29,213 bases of DNA. It comes from Competibacter_A sp002352125. GTDB lineage: Bacteria > Pseudomonadota > Gammaproteobacteria > Competibacterales > Competibacteraceae. The stretch is from positions 1-29,213 of the forward strand of contig DAOROA010000055.1 of assembly GCA_035441325.1 (NCBI GenBank), in the 5' to 3' direction. The notes under the pieces are model-generated. The model was not told the DNA's origin. It saw nothing but the letters and a program-made list of their open reading frames with translations, and ran no database searches. A program made the translations under genes and the position numbers. This document shows, piece by piece, positions 1 through 7,905 of this stretch (positions are counted from its first letter, which is position 1; every line of letters starts with the position of its first letter).

Positions 1-54
<54 letters not shown>

Positions 55-99
55 TCGTCAGCCAAAACTGGCGGTCCGCATTTCCATACGGAATTGGAG

Positions 100-128
100 A
101 TTCTATTTTTGATCTCGACCAACGTCAA
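100..128 (-). promoter_or_regulatory. sigma-70 promoter for tRNA-Pro
   Basis: On the minus strand TTGACG (123-128) and TAGAAT (100-105) are separated by exactly 17 bases. Transcription would begin near 93, giving a leader of about 40 bases before the tRNA 5' end at 54. The match is close to consensus, as expected for a stable RNA gene, and it sits in the gap after the cysS stop codon. Confidence 0.7.
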
Positions 129-136
129 GCCAATTT

Positions 137-1561
137 TTATCCTCGCCGCCAGATTGTTCCCTTGGTAGTATCCTCCAGCACGATCCCAGCATCCTGCAAC
201 AAGACGCGAATTCGGTCGGCTTCGGCCCAGTTTTTGGCTTTGCGGGCAGTGGCGCGCTCGGCGATCAGCATTTTGATCGCAGCCTCGTCTAAAGGGCCAG
301 ATAAAGCACCAGCGATACCTTGCGCCGATGGGGATTCCAGCGACGTCGGGGAGCCTTGTAAAAATCTCTCTGGATCACTTTGCAACAAGCCCAAAGATTC
401 GCCCAAACGCCTCAGGCTCGCGCCTAACCTGGCCGCTCTGGATTCGTCCTCATCACGCAATCTATTGATTTCACGCGCCAACTCGAAAAGCACTGCCAAG
501 GACTCTGGGGTATTGAAATCATCGTCCATCGCTTGCTCGAAGCGGTCGAACCAGTTTGCCTCAATCGGCTCCTCTACGACCGGCAGACCGCGCAAGGCGG
601 TGTACAGTCGGATCAACGATGCCTTGGCATGATCGAGATTCTCGTCCGCATAATTCAACGGTCCCCGGTAATGGCTGGACAAGATGAAAAACCGCACCAC
701 CTCCGGCCGATAACGTTGCAACACTTCGCGCACGGTGAAAAAGTTGCCCAGCGATTTGGACATCTTTTCCTCGTTGACCTGGACGAAGCCATTGTGCATC
801 CAGAAGTTTACATAACGATGGCCGCTAGCCGCTTCCGACTGGGCAATCTCGTTCTCGTGATGGGGAAACTTCAAATCCATACCGCCGCCGTGAATATCGA
901 AGTGCTCGCCCAAGCAGCGGGTGGACATCGCCGAACATTCGATATGCCAACCGGGTCGCCCCATTCCCCACGGCGAGCTCCAGCCCGGCTCGCCGGGTTT
1001 GGCGGTTTTCCACAGAACGAAATCCAATGGATCGTCTTTTGCTTCCTCCACCTCGACCCGAGCGCCGGCACGCAAATCCTCTAGTTTTTTGTTCGCCAGT
1101 TGGCCATAGCGTTCGAAACGGCTGACGTCGTAATAGACATCGCCGCTGGCGCCAACATAGGCAAAACCCTTGTCGATCAACGTTTGAATCATGGCGATCA
1201 TATCCACCATCGCCCCGGTAGCACGCGGTTCGTGCGTCGGCGGCAGAATGCCCAGCGCATCCAAATCCTGCTGCATAGCCTGGATGAAGCGTGCGGTCAG
1301 CTCGTTGAAATCTTCTCGGTTTTCCTGGGCACGGCGGATAATCTTGTCGTCGATGTCGGTAATGTTGCGCACGTAAGTCACATCGTAACCCTTTGCCCGC
1401 AACCAACGCAGCACGACATCGAACACCACCATCACCCGCGCATGGCCGACGTGGCAGTAGTCGTAAACCGTCATGCCGCATACGTACATCCGCACCTTGC
1501 CCGGTTCGATAGGCTGAAACACCTCCTTCCGGCGGGTCAGGCTATTGTAAATCTGCAACAT
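137..1561 (-). CDS. cysS: cysteinyl-tRNA synthetase
   Basis: Class I aminoacyl-tRNA synthetase that charges tRNA-Cys with cysteine in the cytoplasm. The 474-residue product has the usual family length. The N-terminus carries the zinc cysteine C28 in YVCGMTVYDYCHVGHAR and the HIGH-type motif HVGH at residues 37-40. WHIECSAMS and HGGGMDLKFPHHENE follow, and then the KMSKSLGN loop near residue 265. The C-terminal part is the helical anticodon-binding (DALR-type) region. The ATG at 1561 agrees with the conserved family N-terminus. It lies 60 bases downstream of gltX on the same strand, so the two synthetases may be co-transcribed. Proximity of cysS to ppiB and lpxH resembles the E. coli arrangement. 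Confidence 0.98.
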   Translation of the reverse strand: MLQIYNSLTRRKEVFQPIEPGKVRMYVCGMTVYDYCHVGHARVMVVFDVVLRWLRAKGYDVTYVRNITDIDDKIIRRAQENREDFNELTARFIQAMQQDLDALGILPPTHEPRATGAMVDMIAMIQTLIDKGFAYVGASGDVYYDVSRFERYGQLANKKLEDLRAGARVEVEEAKDDPLDFVLWKTAKPGEPGWSSPWGMGRPGWHIECSAMSTRCLGEHFDIHGGGMDLKFPHHENEIAQSEAASGHRYVNFWMHNGFVQVNEEKMSKSLGNFFTVREVLQRYRPEVVRFFILSSHYRGPLNYADENLDHAKASLIRLYTALRGLPVVEEPIEANWFDRFEQAMDDDFNTPESLAVLFELAREINRLRDEDESRAARLGASLRRLGESLGLLQSDPERFLQGSPTSLESPSAQGIAGALSGPLDEAAIKMLIAERATARKAKNWAEADRIRVLLQDAGIVLEDTTKGTIWRRG

Positions 1562-1621
1562 GGATGGCTCTCGAAAAAGATCGGCAATGAAACGAAGGGA
1601 TGCGTTGAAAACTGACCGAGC

Positions 1622-3028
1622 TCAGCAACAAGCTCGCAAGCGGCGCTCGATGATCTCAGGCCGGAGTAACGCTAGAACGCGAGCCAGCTCGGGACCGTGG
1701 GTCTCGCCGGTCAATGCTGCCCGCAACGGCATAAACAGGGCCTTGCCTTTGACGCCGGTGCGCTGCCGCAAATCATCGACCAAGGGTTGATAAGCGGCAC
1801 CGTGCCGGTCGTAAGCCGCCAAGGCGTGAATAAAGAACCCGGAACCCGCCATCGCGATCACCGACTGACTGTCGGCGCTTCGAGCCAAATCGACTCCAAA
1901 TAGCTGTTCCGCCCAAAACAGGGCGTCGGCCGGAAAACGAACGTTAGGTCGAATCGCGGCAATAAATTCCTCGCTCAGATCCGCCGGAACTCGCTCCCAA
2001 ACAGCCGTTCCCATCCAATCCCACAATCGTTCTGGCGCTACGTGCTGGACCGCTTCGGTCTGCCAATGCAACAACTGTATTTCGTCGTAGCGAGCCGGGG
2101 CACGGCCCAGGCGCTCCAACACGAACCCGGCGGCCAATTCGGCCGCTCCCATCCAAATATCGCGCTCGTAGGCATGACCAAGACGCGCCAGGTAATTTAG
2201 CAAGGCTTCCGGCAAATAACCTTGAGCGCGCAACTCGCGCACGCCGAGACCGCCCAATCGCTTTGATAACGGTCCACCGTCGGCACCGACGATCAGCGCC
2301 AAATGGCCGTAGCGAGGCGCGGGCAATTCCAGCGATTCCAGCAGCAACAACTGGCGGGGCGTATTGGCCAAGTGATCTTCGCCGCGCAGTACATGGCTGA
2401 TTCCCATCAGGGCGTCGTCCACGGCATTGGCGAAAAAGAATTGTGGCGTACCATCGGCCCGGCGGATCACAAAATCGCCGATGTCGTCACTAGCGAAACG
2501 CTGCGGACCACGGACCAAATCGACGAATTCGATCATCCGCCCGACCGGCACGCGAAATCGTAGCGTCGGCTGTAAACCTCGTTCGATCCGAGCTTGACGT
2601 TCCGCCTCGCTCAAGCGAGCGCAAGTACCAGGGTAGCGAGGCGGCCGACCGGTCGCCAACTGAGTCTTGCGGCTCAAAGCCAGTTCGGCTGGCGTGCAAA
2701 AGCACGGATAGACTCGTTCCGCAGATTCGAGTTGCCGGTAGTAACATGCGTAGATCGCGGCTCTTTCCGACTGCGCGTAGGGCTCGTGCGGACCGCTGAT
2801 TTCCGGACCTTCTTGCCAATCCAGCCCCAGCCAGCGCAAATCTTCCAGCAGCGCCGCAACGTAGGCAGGACGGCTGCGCTCTCGATCGGTGTCTTCGATG
2901 CGCAACAAAAATTGCCCTTCGTGGCGGCGAGCCAGCAGCGCGTTGAACAAGGCGGTGCGGACGTTGCCAAGATGCAGGTAACCGGTCGGGCTAGGCGCAA
3001 ACCGCGTTTTGATATTAGCGAGGTTCAT
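1622..3028 (-). CDS. gltX: glutamyl-tRNA synthetase (GluRS2-like variant)
   Basis: Class I synthetase that attaches glutamate to tRNA. The 468-residue product starts MNLANIKTRFAPSPTGYLHL, with the HIGH-type element at the N-terminus. It has the zinc-binding insert CFCT...YPGTC and the catalytic-fold motif HVLRGEDHLANTP. The KMSKS-type loop reads PLSKRLGG; the more usual GluRS form is KLSKR. An in-frame upstream ATG at 3067 would add 13 residues unlike the family, so 3028 was chosen. The general form resembles the second GluRS (GluRS2) that some proteobacteria carry beside the standard enzyme, sometimes specialised for tRNA-Gln; that assignment is inference from memory. It is divergent from ppiA and upstream of cysS. 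Confidence 0.93.
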   Translation of the reverse strand: MNLANIKTRFAPSPTGYLHLGNVRTALFNALLARRHEGQFLLRIEDTDRERSRPAYVAALLEDLRWLGLDWQEGPEISGPHEPYAQSERAAIYACYYRQLESAERVYPCFCTPAELALSRKTQLATGRPPRYPGTCARLSEAERQARIERGLQPTLRFRVPVGRMIEFVDLVRGPQRFASDDIGDFVIRRADGTPQFFFANAVDDALMGISHVLRGEDHLANTPRQLLLLESLELPAPRYGHLALIVGADGGPLSKRLGGLGVRELRAQGYLPEALLNYLARLGHAYERDIWMGAAELAAGFVLERLGRAPARYDEIQLLHWQTEAVQHVAPERLWDWMGTAVWERVPADLSEEFIAAIRPNVRFPADALFWAEQLFGVDLARSADSQSVIAMAGSGFFIHALAAYDRHGAAYQPLVDDLRQRTGVKGKALFMPLRAALTGETHGPELARVLALLRPEIIERRLRACC

Positions 3029-3135
3029 AGTGAAATTATGGTAACGGAAAGCACCCGCGGTCACCAAATCTGGCGATAGACACGATCACTGATTATCATC
3101 CTGTCGTGATCCTTGAGAATCAGGTAACCACCCAA

Positions 3136-3765
3136 ATGCAAAATCGATCCACAACATTAACATTGCTCGCCGCGACCGTTTTCGGTTTAACCTGCGTGAT
3201 CGCCCAAGCCGGTCCGCGAGTCCGCTTGGACACCAACCTCGGCGCCATCACCGTCGAACTGGCCGACGACAAGGCGCCTAAAACGGTGGAAAATTTCCTC
3301 GCCTACGCCCGCGATGGCTTTTACAACGGCACGATTTTCCATCGAGTCATCGACGGCTTCATGATTCAGGGCGGTGGCTTCACCACCAGTTTCCAGCAAA
3401 AGCCGACTCGCGCGCCAATTCCAAACGAAGCCAATAACGGTCTCAAGAACCTGCGCGGCACCATCGCCATGGCCCGCACCTCCGACCCCGGTTCCGCCAC
3501 CGCTCAATTTTTCATCAACGTCAAGGATAACCCGGCGCTCGATTATCGGGCAGCGACTCCACAGGGTTGGGGCTATGCCGTATTCGGCAAAGTGGTCGAT
3601 GGCATGGAAACGGTGGATAAAATCCGTAAAGTACCTACCGGTACCGGCGGCTCCGGCGGACAGTTCTCCGACGTGCCAACGACTCCGGTCGTTATCGATG
3701 CCGTCGCGATCCTCCCTGTCCCGGCACCAGCGCCGACGGGCACACCTCAACAACCAGCAAAATAG
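3136..3765 (+). CDS. ppiA: periplasmic peptidyl-prolyl cis-trans isomerase (cyclophilin A type)
   Basis: Cyclophilin that speeds cis-trans isomerisation of prolyl bonds, here in the periplasm. The 209-residue product begins with a signal peptide: MQNR, then a hydrophobic stretch ending AQA with likely cleavage after A25. The cyclophilin core shows FHRVIDGFMIQGGG and TAQFFINVKDN, the usual substrate-site segments. A short proline/alanine-rich tail follows, making it somewhat longer than E. coli PpiA (190 residues). A GTG at 3106 is in frame, but the ATG at 3136 gives a clean signal peptide. It is followed 12 bases later by a cytoplasmic paralogue, which suggests tandem duplication or a long-standing pair. 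Confidence 0.92.
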   Translation: MQNRSTTLTLLAATVFGLTCVIAQAGPRVRLDTNLGAITVELADDKAPKTVENFLAYARDGFYNGTIFHRVIDGFMIQGGGFTTSFQQKPTRAPIPNEANNGLKNLRGTIAMARTSDPGSATAQFFINVKDNPALDYRAATPQGWGYAVFGKVVDGMETVDKIRKVPTGTGGSGGQFSDVPTTPVVIDAVAILPVPAPAPTGTPQQPAK

Positions 3766-3777
3766 TGGGAAAATATT

Positions 3778-4275
3778 ATGGTTAACCTACATACCTCGCT
3801 TGGCATTATCGGCATCGAACTCGACCACGCCAGCGCTCCAGCGACTACCGCTAACTTTCTTCAATACGCTCGGGATGGCTTCTACGAAGGCACGCTGTTC
3901 CATCGAGTGATTCCCAACTTCATGATCCAGGGCGGCGGACTTGAACCAAGCATGACTCAAAAGTCAACCCGCCCCCCCGTGCGCAACGAAGCCGACAACG
4001 GTTTGCAAAATCGAATCGGCACCATTGCCATGGCGCGCACCTCCGATCCCCATTCCGCTACCGCCCAATTCTTCATCAACGTCAAAGACAACGATTTCCT
4101 CGATCATCGCAGTCCAACCAGCCAAGGCTGGGGCTATTGCGTGTTCGGACGAGTAATCGAGGGAATGGATGTGGTCAATGCTATCGCCAAAGTCCCAACC
4201 ACAGCCAAACGCGGTCATCAAGACGTACCCGTGGATGACGTGATCATCACCAAAGTGGAAATCGTCGGCGAATAA
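3778..4275 (+). CDS. ppiB: cytoplasmic peptidyl-prolyl cis-trans isomerase (cyclophilin B type)
   Basis: Cyclophilin-type prolyl isomerase of 165 residues, the normal length for PpiB (E. coli 164). It has no signal peptide and starts directly with the first beta strand, MVNLHTSLGIIGIEL. Active-site segments FHRVIPNFMIQGGGL, ARTSDPHSATAQFFINV and GWGYCVFGRVIEGMDV are all present. It is closely similar along its length to the exported paralogue just upstream. The stop codon is five bases before the lpxH start, so translation of the two is probably coupled; ppiB-lpxH adjacency is also found in E. coli. Confidence 0.95.
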   Translation: MVNLHTSLGIIGIELDHASAPATTANFLQYARDGFYEGTLFHRVIPNFMIQGGGLEPSMTQKSTRPPVRNEADNGLQNRIGTIAMARTSDPHSATAQFFINVKDNDFLDHRSPTSQGWGYCVFGRVIEGMDVVNAIAKVPTTAKRGHQDVPVDDVIITKVEIVGE

Positions 4276-4280
4276 ATCCC

Positions 4281-5012
4281 GTGGCTACGTTGTTCATCTC
4301 CGATTTACACCTCGATCCAGCGCGACCAGCCATTACCGCTCTGTTTCTGAATTTTCTGAAACAGAGCGCTCGGCAAGCCGAAGCCTGTTACATCCTGGGC
4401 GATCTGTTCGAAGCATGGATCGGCGACGACGACGATGCCGATCTCGGACAAATAGTTACCGACTCCCTGCGAGCATTGACCGGCTCCGGCGTACCCGTCT
4501 ACTTCCTGCACGGCAACCGCGATTTCCTGATCGGCGAGCGCTTTGCCGCCGCCAGCGGCGTTCGATTGCTACCGGAAAGTGGGGTGATCGACTTGTACGG
4601 CGAATCGGTGTTGTTGCTGCACGGCGATACCCTCTGCACCGACGATATCGATTACCAAACCTTCCGCGCCCAAGTTCGCGATCCGGCCTGGCAAGCGCAA
4701 CTGTTGGCGTTACCCCTGGCGCAACGACGAACGCTGGCCGGTCAGTTGCGCGAAACCAGCCGGCAAGCTACCCAACAAAAAGCCGCCGAAATCACCGATG
4801 TCAATCCGACCACCGTTGACCAAACGCTGCGCGTTCACGGTGTTTGTCGCATGATTCACGGCCACACCCACCGGCCAGCCGTCCACGAATGGATGCTCGA
4901 TGGCCGGCTAGCGCGACGGGCGGTGCTGGGCGACTGGTATAGCCAAGGTAGCGTATTGCGCTGTGATGCGGCTGGCTGGCGCCTGGAACCTTTGCTTTTG
5001 CCCGGAACGTGA
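4281..5012 (+). CDS. lpxH: UDP-2,3-diacylglucosamine diphosphatase
   Basis: Cleaves UDP-2,3-diacylglucosamine to lipid X and UMP in lipid A synthesis, working at the inner face of the cytoplasmic membrane. The 243-residue product (E. coli 240) has the metallophosphoesterase metal-binding motifs in order: SDLHLD at the N-terminus, GDLFEAWIGDDD, HGNRDFL, HGDTLCTDD and HGHTHRPA. The start is GTG at 4281; no better ATG lies upstream and the motif spacing from the N-terminus is right. It sits between ppiB and a DUF1249 gene with gaps of five and four bases. Its presence implies a lipid A-containing outer membrane. Confidence 0.96.
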   Translation: MATLFISDLHLDPARPAITALFLNFLKQSARQAEACYILGDLFEAWIGDDDDADLGQIVTDSLRALTGSGVPVYFLHGNRDFLIGERFAAASGVRLLPESGVIDLYGESVLLLHGDTLCTDDIDYQTFRAQVRDPAWQAQLLALPLAQRRTLAGQLRETSRQATQQKAAEITDVNPTTVDQTLRVHGVCRMIHGHTHRPAVHEWMLDGRLARRAVLGDWYSQGSVLRCDAAGWRLEPLLLPGT

Positions 5013-5016
5013 ACCG

Positions 5017-5526
5017 ATGATTCTGCTCCCCCCGCCGCATGTCCACTCGATCTTGCACAACGCGCCGGGCACTTTTGCAACGCTCATGGATTTGTACGAA
5101 TGTAACTACATTAATATGCGCCGTTTGCTGCCTGTCACACCCCAAACCCCGGTCGATTGGGTATCTCGTATTCCAGGCAGCCTAGATTTGCATCTGCGGC
5201 TCGTCGAACGTTTTCGCTATACCAGCGAACTGGTTCTGACTTACGAGTTCGTCCAAAATGGAGCAAAGCTCACCGAACCCAATCTACGGATCCGGGTCTA
5301 TCATGATGCTCGGCTAGCCGAGGTCATGGCCGCTCACCTTCGCCATTGTCCCGCATTCGACAGCGAAGCGATTTCTGGCCAGCACACCAACGCCACGCAA
5401 CTCCATTTCCGCTGGAAGGTCAACCGGTTTCTGTTCAAGTGGCTGAGTTACTGCCTGCGCCAAGGTCATCGTTTCGCTGGTCCTCTTCTCCAATCGGCCT
5501 ACCGCCGCCTCGACAATCCCCGATGA
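5017..5526 (+). CDS. DUF1249 family protein (YqiB-like)
   Basis: Uncharacterised cytoplasmic protein of 169 residues. The central part, with LMDLYECNYINMRRLLP, a middle strand containing RYTSELVLTYEF, then PNLRIRVYHDARLAEVM, matches the DUF1249/YqiB family known from gammaproteobacteria; no biochemical function is established. No signal peptide, membrane segment or catalytic motif is evident. The start ATG at 5017 lies four bases after the lpxH stop; a longer in-frame opening inside lpxH was not used. The C-terminal 45 residues are basic and aromatic (WKVNRFLFKWLSYCLRQGHR) and go beyond the core. Position at the end of the ppiB-lpxH transcript suggests housekeeping expression. Confidence 0.85.
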   Translation: MILLPPPHVHSILHNAPGTFATLMDLYECNYINMRRLLPVTPQTPVDWVSRIPGSLDLHLRLVERFRYTSELVLTYEFVQNGAKLTEPNLRIRVYHDARLAEVMAAHLRHCPAFDSEAISGQHTNATQLHFRWKVNRFLFKWLSYCLRQGHRFAGPLLQSAYRRLDNPR

Positions 5527-5546
5527 CTTGGCTTTATTTCACCGGA

Positions 5547-5577
5547 TTAGTTGACTAAATTTATTGGTTAATATAGT
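5547..5577 (+). promoter_or_regulatory. probable IscR type-1 operator overlapping the iscR promoter
   Basis: The 25 bases at 5547-5571 agree well with the E. coli type-1 IscR motif. The left half (A-G-T-T-GACT plus the AT-rich centre) fits almost completely and the right half only in part (GG..TA). The same TTGACT (5551-5556) is a candidate -35 box, with TATAGT at 5572-5577 as -10 and a short 15-base spacer. Binding of [2Fe-2S]-IscR here would block RNA polymerase, the autorepression known for this regulator. Called from motif comparison by eye. Confidence 0.55.
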
Positions 5578-5579
5578 TT

Positions 5580-5597
5580 CCTTACTATTAAGTAAGG
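5580..5597. repeat. 7-bp inverted repeat in the iscR leader
   Basis: CCTTACT (5580-5586) and AGTAAGG (5591-5597) form a perfect inverted repeat around ATTA. It lies just downstream of the candidate -10 box, near the expected transcription start and about 40 bases before the iscR ATG. It could be a second protein-binding site or a small RNA hairpin at the 5' end of the transcript; the sequence does not decide between these. Confidence 0.5.
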
Positions 5598-5636
5598 AAT
5601 TGACCTTTCGATTAACTCTGCTAGCAGGATAACGCC

Positions 5637-6125
5637 ATGAGACTTTCGACCAAAGGCCGCTACGCAGTAACAGCAATGATGCATTTAGCGATTCATGACC
5701 GGTATGGTCCGGTTACGCTAGCCGAAATTTCTCAGTGCCAGGGAATTTCGCTCTCTTACCTGGAACAGTTGTTCGCCAAACTGCGCAAGCAGAGTTTGGT
5801 GGAAGGGGTGCGAGGTCCGGGTGGTGGCTATCGGCTGGCCCGCTTCCCGGACCAGATCACGGTCGCCGACATCATTAGCGCTGTCGACGAGCGTTTGGAT
5901 GCCACCCGCTGCTACGGCCACGAAAATTGCCAGGAAGGCCGGCGTTGCCTGACCCACGAGTTGTGGACCGACCTCAGTCGGCAGATTTTCACCTTCCTGG
6001 AAGGCATCACTCTGGCACAGTTCGTCGAACGCCCCGCTGTCTGCGAAGTGGTGCATCGCCAGAATGGCGTGCGGCGACGGGATCGCCCTTCCATCGAATC
6101 GGTACCGATTCAAGTCTCCATGTAG
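5637..6125 (+). CDS. iscR: iron-sulfur cluster regulator IscR (Rrf2 family)
   Basis: Winged-helix transcription factor that senses [2Fe-2S] cluster supply and represses its own promoter when the cluster is bound. The 162-residue product begins MRLSTKGRYAVTAMMHLA, the standard Rrf2 N-terminus. Cluster ligands fall exactly at the E. coli positions: C92, C98, C104 and H107 in RCYGHENCQEGRRCLTHELW. The DNA-binding part carries the wing segment GVRGPGGGYRLAR. A probable IscR operator lies in its promoter. It is followed 19 bases later by iscS. The last 25 residues are arginine-rich and not conserved. Confidence 0.96.
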   Translation: MRLSTKGRYAVTAMMHLAIHDRYGPVTLAEISQCQGISLSYLEQLFAKLRKQSLVEGVRGPGGGYRLARFPDQITVADIISAVDERLDATRCYGHENCQEGRRCLTHELWTDLSRQIFTFLEGITLAQFVERPAVCEVVHRQNGVRRRDRPSIESVPIQVSM

Positions 6126-6144
6126 ACAATTTCGCCATGCCGTG

Positions 6145-7359
6145 ATGCGGTTGCCGATCTATCTGGATTATGCGGCGACCACACCCGTCGACCCCCGAGT
6201 CGCAGAGCTGCTAGGTCGATATTTGACTCGGGAGGGCGTTTTCGGCAACCCTTCCTCCGAGACCCATATTTTCGGTCGAGCAGCCGCGCAAGCGGTCGAA
6301 ACGGCCCGTGAGCAGGTTGCCACCCTGCTCGGCGCCGATCCTCGCGAGATCGTTTGGACCTCCGGAGCGACCGAAGCCAACAACCTGGCCCTCCGGGGTG
6401 CTTTGCGCGCCAACGTCCGCAAAGGCCGGCATTTGGTTACCGGCAAGACCGAGCACAAAGCCGTGCTCGATGTTTGCCGATGGTTGGAGCGGGAAGGCTG
6501 CACAGTGACCTATCTGGACCCGGAACCGGATGGATCGATCCCGTTGGAGCGGCTGGCTGTGGCGTTGCGTCCCGACACCGTGCTGGTGTCGCTCATGCAC
6601 GTCAACAACGAAACCGGAGCGACGCAAGACTTGGCCGCCATCGGCTCGTTAACCTGCGCACGAGGGGTCTTGCTGCACGTCGACGCCGCGCAGAGCGCCG
6701 GCAAACTGCCGATCGATCTGCGAGCGTTGCCCATCGACCTACTGAGTTTGAGTGCCCACAAGCTGTACGGCCCCAAGGGCATCGGCGCATTGTATGTCCG
6801 GCAACGCTCCAATCGGGTACGGCTAGAACCGCTGTTGTACGGCGGTGGCCAAGAACGGGGGCTGCGGGCTGGCACTTTGCCCACCCACCAGATCGTTGCC
6901 ATGGGCGAAGCTTGCCGGATCGCCAAAGCCACGATGGCCGATGGCCGAGTTCGCGTCCAACAATTGCGCGACCGTTTGTGGCGGGCGCTGGCCAAGTTGG
7001 GAGGCATAGCATTGAACGGCCATCCAGAACACCATTGGCCGGGCATCCTCAACGTCAGCTTTGCCGGCATCGCCGCCGAGGCGTTGTTGGCGGCTATTCC
7101 AGAGATAGCCGTCTCCACCGGTTCCGCCTGCACGTCCACCGCTCCAGAGCCTTCGCACGTTCTGCGAGCGATGGGCTGCGACGCTCGCCGCGCCCGAAGC
7201 GCGATCCGGTTCAGTCTCGGCCGTTTCACCACGGCCGAAGAGATCGATTACGTCACCGGAGCGGTCGGTGCGGCTGTCGATCGGCTGCGAACGCTGTCGC
7301 CTTTACGGGAATCGGACGGCACGGTATCTGTCGCGGTAGATTGGGCGGCGCTTCCGTAA
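6145..7359 (+). CDS. iscS: cysteine desulfurase IscS
   Basis: PLP enzyme that takes sulfur from cysteine and passes it as persulfide for Fe-S cluster assembly and tRNA thiolation. At 404 residues it has the length of E. coli IscS. The N-terminus MRLPIYLDYAATTPVDPRV, the PLP lysine K206 in SLSAHKLYGPKG, and the mobile catalytic loop STGSACTSTAPEPSHVLRAM with C329 are all present. The C-terminus ends LDWA-like (VDWAALP), as in housekeeping IscS, where this tail contacts IscU. An upstream in-frame start inside iscR was rejected. iscU, iscA, hscBA and fdx do not follow; the next gene is a flavin split-barrel protein. Confidence 0.96.
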   Translation: MRLPIYLDYAATTPVDPRVAELLGRYLTREGVFGNPSSETHIFGRAAAQAVETAREQVATLLGADPREIVWTSGATEANNLALRGALRANVRKGRHLVTGKTEHKAVLDVCRWLEREGCTVTYLDPEPDGSIPLERLAVALRPDTVLVSLMHVNNETGATQDLAAIGSLTCARGVLLHVDAAQSAGKLPIDLRALPIDLLSLSAHKLYGPKGIGALYVRQRSNRVRLEPLLYGGGQERGLRAGTLPTHQIVAMGEACRIAKATMADGRVRVQQLRDRLWRALAKLGGIALNGHPEHHWPGILNVSFAGIAAEALLAAIPEIAVSTGSACTSTAPEPSHVLRAMGCDARRARSAIRFSLGRFTTAEEIDYVTGAVGAAVDRLRTLSPLRESDGTVSVAVDWAALP

Positions 7360-7419
7360 CACGCCGGCAATCCCTCTAGCGCACCGCTCTACCTGTTCGT
7401 CCACATCGAGGGCCCACCG

Positions 7420-7905
7420 ATGAATCTCCAGGACCGACTATCAATGGTGGAGTTAATGCGCGACCGACGTTGGGCCGCGCTGGCTACTCACGGTCCAGAC
7501 GGCCCGGAAGCGTCTTGGGTCGCTTACGTTCCGGAGGCGGGCTTAGGTGGGTTCCTGCTACACCTGAGCACCTTGGCGGCCCACACGCGCAACCTGCTGG
7601 CGCATCCCCGTGCCGGACTCGCGATCAGCGAGTCAGAACGGAGCGACGAAGATCCGCAAACACTCGCACGGGTAACGATCCAAGGCGAAGTCGCGATTCT
7701 CCTCAAGGATAGCGAAGATTACCGAAGTGCCACTCGCCGCTACCAGGAACGGTTACCCGCTTCGGTACCACGTTTCGATTTCGGCGATTTTTTGTTGCTG
7801 CGCCTCGCGCCGGCCCGGGTGCGCTTCGTGGGCGGCTTCGCTCGCGCCTATACGCTGGACGCTGCCGGCTTGCGAGCGGCCGCGCTCAGCGTACCAGTTG
7901 ATTGA
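7420..7905 (+). CDS. PNPOx-like / HugZ-like flavin split-barrel protein
   Basis: Protein of 161 residues with the pattern of the pyridoxamine 5'-phosphate oxidase-like FMN-binding split barrel. RRWAALATHGPDGPEASWVAYVP is the typical first beta hairpin, followed by LLHLSTLAAHTRNLLAHPRAGLAI and RVTIQGEVAIL. HugZ-type members degrade haem or handle flavin in the cytoplasm; which role applies cannot be read from the sequence, and no histidine-rich haem site stands out. The start ATG at 7420 is preceded by a purine-rich GAGGG. It follows iscS by 60 bases and may share its transcript. Its 3' end overlaps the convergent gspF gene by 20 bases. Confidence 0.8.
   Translation: MNLQDRLSMVELMRDRRWAALATHGPDGPEASWVAYVPEAGLGGFLLHLSTLAAHTRNLLAHPRAGLAISESERSDEDPQTLARVTIQGEVAILLKDSEDYRSATRRYQERLPASVPRFDFGDFLLLRLAPARVRFVGGFARAYTLDAAGLRAAALSVPVD

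Noticed and set aside
3038..3067. Promoter TTGGTG-18-TACCAT for gltX
   Set aside because: It would start transcription about three bases before the gltX ATG, leaving no room for a ribosome-binding site; the match is mediocre.
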